From contig CAJJDH010000109.1 in assembly GCA_905182905.1 (NCBI GenBank), forward strand, positions 1 to 36,835: a stretch of DNA of 36,835 nucleotides. Direction: 5' to 3'. The translations under genes and the position numbers were made by a program. Shown here piece by piece: positions 33,191 to 36,835 of this stretch. The notes under the pieces were generated by a model. It was not told the DNA's origin. It worked only from the letters and a program-made list of their open reading frames with translations, and ran no database searches. This stretch comes from a marine gamma proteobacterium HTCC2089. Its GTDB lineage: Bacteria > Pseudomonadota > Gammaproteobacteria > Pseudomonadales > Azotimanducaceae. Numbering within the stretch: the stretch's first letter is position 1; each line of letters starts with the position of its first letter.

Positions 33191-34222
33191 CTAATAACTC
33201 AAAAATTCCAAAGCAGCTTCAGCACGCAAAGTAATGCCCTGTTTCTGAGCATCTAAATCGACATCGCGATTTTCACCCATGGCTCCGACCAAGTAACGTT
33301 TGTAGACACCTTGACCAATGGCGGCCAAGCGCCAATGGGAAAAAGCTCGATAATAGTTAATCTCAGACAGATCACGCCCAGAAGCCTTAGCATAGAGGTC
33401 AGACAAGGTTTCTCGGCTACAAAAACCACCGGCGGCAGTGGGCACAACATCTTCTTCACCCTCACCCGGCAGCACCCAAGAATTAAGTAAATATCCTACA
33501 TCAGCCAAAGGGTCACCCAAGGTGCAAAGCTCCCAATCCAATACCGCGGCCACCTTACCCCCACCTACTATCATATTGCCCAGCCGATAATCACCGTGAA
33601 CAATAGTAGCTCCTACCTGCTCTGGCATACGCTCGGCAAGCAGACGCGTACTTTCGTCCATAGCCGGCACTTGATGGGTCTCAGTGGCGGCCCATTGCTT
33701 GGACCAACGATTCATCTGGCGCTGCAGGTAAGCTTCTTTACGGCCTAAATCACCCAAGCCTACTTGGTCAGGATCCATATTATGCAGAGCCGCGAGCACT
33801 TCTATAACGCTTGCACCGAGGGTAGCCCGCTCACTATCAGGAATTACCTGGGTAACCTCAGCATCATGCAAAACTGGTCCGCTAACGTACTCCATTACAT
33901 AGAAGGGTGCGTCGTTCACTGAAACATCTGTACACAGACCAATCGTCTGCGCCACAGGCACTGAAGAATTACTCAATGCAGAAATAATCTTATGTTCTCG
34001 GCCCATATCATGAGCACTTTCAAGAACGTGGCCTAACGGAGGGCGGCGCAGTACATAAACGCATCCCTGAGCATCTTTCACGCCGTAGGTAAGATTCGAG
34101 TGCCCACCCGCTATCAAGTCAAATTCCAAAGGCAGAGCCAAATCTGCAATATGCGCTTGCATCCAGGCCGTAACTGCCGCCACATTTATACCCTGAATAT
34201 CTCCTGCAATTGCTCCAGCCAT
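33191..34222 (-). CDS. phosphotransferase family protein (ACAD10/11 kinase-like)
   Basis: 343 residues of the APH fold, of the group that makes up the N-terminal half of ACAD10/11 proteins. Visible are the nucleotide loop LIAGGHSNLTYGV, the RRPPLGHVLESAHDMGREHKI segment characteristic of this branch, the catalytic loop IVHGDYRLGNMI (H-x-D-x-x-x-x-N), and VLDWELCTLGDPLADVGYLLN with the metal aspartate. This branch probably phosphorylates hydroxyacyl-CoA or a related substrate, an inference from studied relatives. GGGAG lies 6 bases before the ATG. It is 12 residues longer than, and clearly distinct from, the kinase at 28465-29466. The downstream region is convergent with the MerR gene. Confidence 0.9.
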   Translation of the reverse strand: MAGAIAGDIQGINVAAVTAWMQAHIADLALPLEFDLIAGGHSNLTYGVKDAQGCVYVLRRPPLGHVLESAHDMGREHKIISALSNSSVPVAQTIGLCTDVSVNDAPFYVMEYVSGPVLHDAEVTQVIPDSERATLGASVIEVLAALHNMDPDQVGLGDLGRKEAYLQRQMNRWSKQWAATETHQVPAMDESTRLLAERMPEQVGATIVHGDYRLGNMIVGGGKVAAVLDWELCTLGDPLADVGYLLNSWVLPGEGEEDVVPTAAGGFCSRETLSDLYAKASGRDLSEINYYRAFSHWRLAAIGQGVYKRYLVGAMGENRDVDLDAQKQGITLRAEAALEFLSY

Positions 34223-34410
34223 CTCGCTCTCCCGCTTTAATTATCTTTACTCAAATATTCCACATCACAAAAGCAACACGCACTTTTGCCCTGAAGCTGC
34301 TAACGCAACCCAGCGCTAGAATAATACCCATATCTGAATCAATTGTAGGTATTTGTGAGAAATGCTTTATCGCCCTTCATAGATTTTTCGCAAATGTGTA
34401 CAGTGCACTG

Positions 34411-35193
34411 ATGAGTTTCTTTATCGGCGTTAGTTTTTTCTTTCAGGGTTTGGCGCTAGCCAACAAGCCACGTTTACGCCGTTTCTTTTGGATTCCTGCG
34501 GGCATAGGCCTGTCACTTACGGTAGTAACCCTGTACTTCTTTGGCGCGAGCATCATTTCCGCAGCCACACCGGACCTACCGACTTGGTTACAGTGGCTAG
34601 AATGGATAATCGTACCCGCACTACTTCTACTACTTGCGCTGATATCCGCATGGTCAGTTAGCTTTATAACTATCATCGTCGCCTCACCGCTATTCGGCAG
34701 ACTAGCAACGGCAGTCGAGAGCGAGATTGCGCAGGCCGGCCCAACGAACGTGAAAAATTCCGCTCACACAAATCTCTCCGATACGCTGCAACACCAAGAT
34801 ACGCACCCTCATAACGAAGTTGCCGGATCAATGGCAAACGACCTTGTAAAAGATATTTCTCGGGAACTACGCAAGCTTCGTTACCATTTACCTAGGCTTG
34901 CAGGCCTCCTACTCCTTAGTCTAATTCCCGTGGTGAACCTTCTAGCGCCCTTGGTTGGTGGACTTTATAGCGCGTGGATGATGTCGGTGCAGTTCTCAGA
35001 CTATGCTGCTGACAATCATGAAATGAGTTTTACAGCGTCGCTTGCTCAGCTCAAACGGAATCTGGCCCCATCTATGGGCTTTGGTTTCATGACTAGCTTG
35101 GCTATGGCTATTCCTTTGGCGAATTTCTTCTTGCTGCCCGCTGCGGTAGCTGGCGGCACATTGCTGTGGCAGCACAATCAAAAAGGTGAGTAG
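34411..35193 (+). CDS. cysZ: sulfate transporter CysZ (EI24 family)
   Basis: 260 residues, near the 253 of E. coli CysZ. Inner-membrane protein that passes sulfate into the cell for cysteine synthesis. The N-terminus SFFIGVSFFFQGLALANKPRLRRFFWIPAG matches the family (F-x-x-G-x-x-x-x-x-x-P-x-L-R-R-F-x-x-x-P). Then come TWLQWLEWIIVPALL, IIVASPLFGRLATAVE, and in the second half KDISRELRKLRYHLPRLAGL plus YSAWMMSVQFSDYAADNH. A 30-residue polar loop (about 108-140) is histidine-containing and somewhat longer than usual. A longer open frame begins at 34210, but the extension is basic and not family-like. No clear ribosome site precedes the ATG. Confidence 0.9.
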   Translation: MSFFIGVSFFFQGLALANKPRLRRFFWIPAGIGLSLTVVTLYFFGASIISAATPDLPTWLQWLEWIIVPALLLLLALISAWSVSFITIIVASPLFGRLATAVESEIAQAGPTNVKNSAHTNLSDTLQHQDTHPHNEVAGSMANDLVKDISRELRKLRYHLPRLAGLLLLSLIPVVNLLAPLVGGLYSAWMMSVQFSDYAADNHEMSFTASLAQLKRNLAPSMGFGFMTSLAMAIPLANFFLLPAAVAGGTLLWQHNQKGE

Positions 35194-35212
35194 GATTTGC
35201 CCTAGCGCAAAC

Positions 35213-35236
35213 GTGCAAAGGTGCAAAGGTGCAATC
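35213..35236 (+). repeat. 8-bp tandem repeat upstream of fusion gene
   Basis: GTGCAAAG occurs twice head to tail, followed by GTGCAATC, in the leader between cysZ and the gene at 35303. Such short direct repeats can change copy number by slippage. Confidence 0.7.
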
Positions 35237-35242
35237 TGAGTC

Positions 35243-35252
35243 CTTGTACAAG
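35243..35252. promoter_or_regulatory. CTTGTACAAG palindrome, operator candidate
   Basis: A perfect 10-bp palindrome 50 bases before the start of the copper/haem protein gene. Its core TTGTACAA resembles the TTGTAC-GTACAA arms at 33001-33013. Such a site would suit a regulator of this gene, but the short core can occur by chance. Confidence 0.35.
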
Positions 35253-35302
35253 CCATTTAAGGGCGTATTATTCAACCCTTAATGGATTTCCGGAGCAGTA
35301 AT

Positions 35303-36835
35303 ATGTACCGCAGTTTCTTATCTACTTTGTTTTCAACGCCATTGGTTGTGTTAGGTCTGATGTTTAGCATCAATTCCAATGCCGAGAGAATTGATAACTT
35401 TGTCTTGCTAGACCACAACGGTGATGCGCAAAACCTTTACTATCACCAAGATGCCAGCGCTATCGTTATCATGATTCAAGGCAACGGCTGTCCTATCGTG
35501 CGCAATGCTATTGGCGACTACAAAAAAGTGCGTGATGAATTTGAGTCACAGGGCGCTAAGTTCTTCATGCTCAACTCAAACCTGCAAGATACACGCAGCG
35601 CCATTGCCGCTGAAGCAAAAAAGTACAGTATCGACATACCTATTCTGCATGACGAAACACAGCTTATCGGCGAAGCCTTAGACCTCGTGCGGACTGCCGA
35701 AGTATTGGTAATTAACCCCAAGACTTGGAACATTGAATATCGTGGCCCTATCAATGACCGCCAAGTTTATGAGCGTCAAAAGCAGGAAGCCTCAGCTCAC
35801 TATGCCAGCGATGCAATACGCGATGTTATAGCGGGTAACACAGTCGCCGTTGCAAGCCGCGATGCAATTGGTTGCCTAATCAATTTCGCTGAAAAGAATG
35901 GTGCCCACGACCAGATAAGTTATACAGATACCATTGCTCCCTTACTGCAAGAAAAGTGCGTGGTTTGTCACACTGAAGGTGGCATTGGCCCTTGGGCGAT
36001 GTCCAGCTACGAATTAGTGCGGGGCTTTGCTCCCATGATGCGCGAAGTTATTCGCACAAAGCGTATGCCGCCTTGGCACGCGGACCCACACGTAGGCGTA
36101 TGGAAGAACGATAAGTCACTAAGCGTCGAACAAACCCAAACATTAGTACATTGGATAGAAGCAGGCGCTCCAAGGGGCGAAGGCGAAGACCCATTAAAGG
36201 GCCTTTCTATTGCCCAAGTGCAATGGCCTTTGGGCGAGCCTGATCTGATTTTGGATTTGCCCGAATACACTATTCCAGCCTCAGGTGTTGTTGAATATAA
36301 GTTCCCAAGACTTGCCAACCCACTAGATACAGGCGTGTGGGTAAAATCAGCCACCGTCATCGCAGGCAATAGAGAAGTAGTGCACCACATTTTGGCTGGA
36401 TCAATTGATGCCGATGCTTCTGAGGCAAAACGCGATAGCGGCGTTTTTGATAACTACCTAATTGGTTACGCCCCAGGCAATGAGTCTAATATTTTCCCAG
36501 CAAAAACTGGCGTATTCATTGCGCCCGGCGGTGAATTCACCTTCCAAATTCACTACACACCCAACGGCCTTGAAACCGTAGATAACTCAAAAATTGGTCT
36601 ATATTTTCATGACGAGAAGCCAGAGAACTTTTATCGCCAAGATGTAGTAATCAACCCCACTATCAGTATTCCGCCGAATACCGCCCGGCATCCTGAAGTG
36701 TCATATTTCGAGTTTGATAAGCCAGCCCTACTGCACGATTTCGTCCCGCACTCACACTACCGAGGCGTGGCTTCTAAGTTTGAACTGATCAAGCCAGACG
36801 GCAGCAAGGAACTACTGCTTTCAGTACCTAACTAC
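35303..36835 (+). CDS. secreted redoxin - cytochrome c - PHM-like copper monooxygenase fusion, 3' end outside window
   Basis: 511 residues to the right edge, with no stop. A signal peptide (MYRSFLSTLFSTP..., cut near SNA-ER, residue 27) sends it to the periplasm. Residues 30-190 form a thioredoxin/AhpC-like domain with one cysteine, Cys63, in GNGCPIVRN. A mono-haem site CVVCH (Cys219, Cys222, His223) follows in KCVVCHTEGGIGPW, with KRMPPWHADP after it. From about 300 the sequence matches copper type II ascorbate-dependent monooxygenases: His361-His362 (VVHHILAG), His417 (QIHYTPNG) and His483-x-His485 (PHSHYRG) fit the CuH and CuM ligands of PHM; the final Met would lie beyond the window. CGGAG is 7 bases before the ATG. 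Substrate unknown; the fused haem may feed electrons. Confidence 0.85.
   Translation, partial: MYRSFLSTLFSTPLVVLGLMFSINSNAERIDNFVLLDHNGDAQNLYYHQDASAIVIMIQGNGCPIVRNAIGDYKKVRDEFESQGAKFFMLNSNLQDTRSAIAAEAKKYSIDIPILHDETQLIGEALDLVRTAEVLVINPKTWNIEYRGPINDRQVYERQKQEASAHYASDAIRDVIAGNTVAVASRDAIGCLINFAEKNGAHDQISYTDTIAPLLQEKCVVCHTEGGIGPWAMSSYELVRGFAPMMREVIRTKRMPPWHADPHVGVWKNDKSLSVEQTQTLVHWIEAGAPRGEGEDPLKGLSIAQVQWPLGEPDLILDLPEYTIPASGVVEYKFPRLANPLDTGVWVKSATVIAGNREVVHHILAGSIDADASEAKRDSGVFDNYLIGYAPGNESNIFPAKTGVFIAPGGEFTFQIHYTPNGLETVDNSKIGLYFHDEKPENFYRQDVVINPTISIPPNTARHPEVSYFEFDKPALLHDFVPHSHYRGVASKFELIKPDGSKELLLSVPNY

Noticed and set aside
34210..34410. 67-codon N-terminal extension of CysZ
   Set aside because: It overlaps the start of the divergent kinase gene, has no ribosome site, and CysZ relatives begin at the ATG at 34411.
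1..36835. TGTACA boxes as a genome-style regulon across the window
   Set aside because: About nine copies of a given hexamer are expected by chance in this length, and many lie inside coding regions. Only the dense cluster at 32944-33013 and the 35243 palindrome stand out.
1..36835. tRNA, rRNA, riboswitch, insertion sequence, prophage or CRISPR array
   Set aside because: No cloverleaf, no conserved rRNA or riboswitch core, no transposase or integrase frame and no spaced direct repeats were found on either strand.

Overview
The window reads as chromosomal DNA from a marine-type, aerobic Gammaproteobacterium. This is inferred from AcnB, Uup, CysZ, oligopeptidase B and a YcaQ/AlkX-type glycosylase all looking gammaproteobacterial, from moderate GC, and from many acyl-CoA, SDR and VOC genes of the kind carried by OM60/NOR5-, Spongiibacter- or Haliea-like lineages. 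The exact taxon cannot be fixed from the sequence alone. No rRNA, tRNA, insertion sequence, prophage or CRISPR array was recognised.

Layout. 1-2160: a LysE-type exporter cut by the left edge, a secreted protein of unknown function, and a divergent TerB-like gene. 2363-5865: a HAD phosphatase and aconitase B, both on the minus strand. 6205-13305: a methyltransferase, a voltage-gated K+ channel with a zinc-ribbon tail, gamma-glutamyltransferase, a crosslink-repair glycosylase and the ABC-F protein Uup. 13359-17839: a histidine phosphatase, then a tight plus-strand cassette SDR - FAD monooxygenase - VOC dioxygenase-like protein - TetR regulator, which looks like a small catabolic operon with its own regulator. 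17875-22153: an unrecognised protein, a HMCES/YedK-type abasic-site protein paired with an AhpD-like protein, and oligopeptidase B.

22174-31116 is rich in acyl-CoA metabolism: a CoA-transferase, a histone-deacetylase-like amidohydrolase, an SDR, an enoyl-CoA hydratase/isomerase, an aminoglycoside-phosphotransferase-like kinase and an acyl-CoA ligase, with a zinc-type CDF exporter between them. The hydratase and the ligase share a near-identical 15-bp upstream motif, which suggests common control. A second APH-like kinase lies at 33191-34222. Kinase plus ligase plus SDR recalls pathways that phosphorylate 4-hydroxyacyl-CoA, but that link is inference.

31341-36835: a small VOC protein, a MerR-type regulator, an unusual repeat-rich intergenic stretch (32901-33190) with GTACA boxes, a promoter-like pair and two hairpins, the second kinase, CysZ, and at the right edge an open-ended gene for a secreted protein that joins a redoxin-like domain, a mono-haem cytochrome c segment and a PHM-like copper monooxygenase domain. 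The last protein and the intergenic stretch before the second kinase are the most interesting items. Several genes use GTG or TTG starts, chosen here from Shine-Dalgarno spacing or family alignment.
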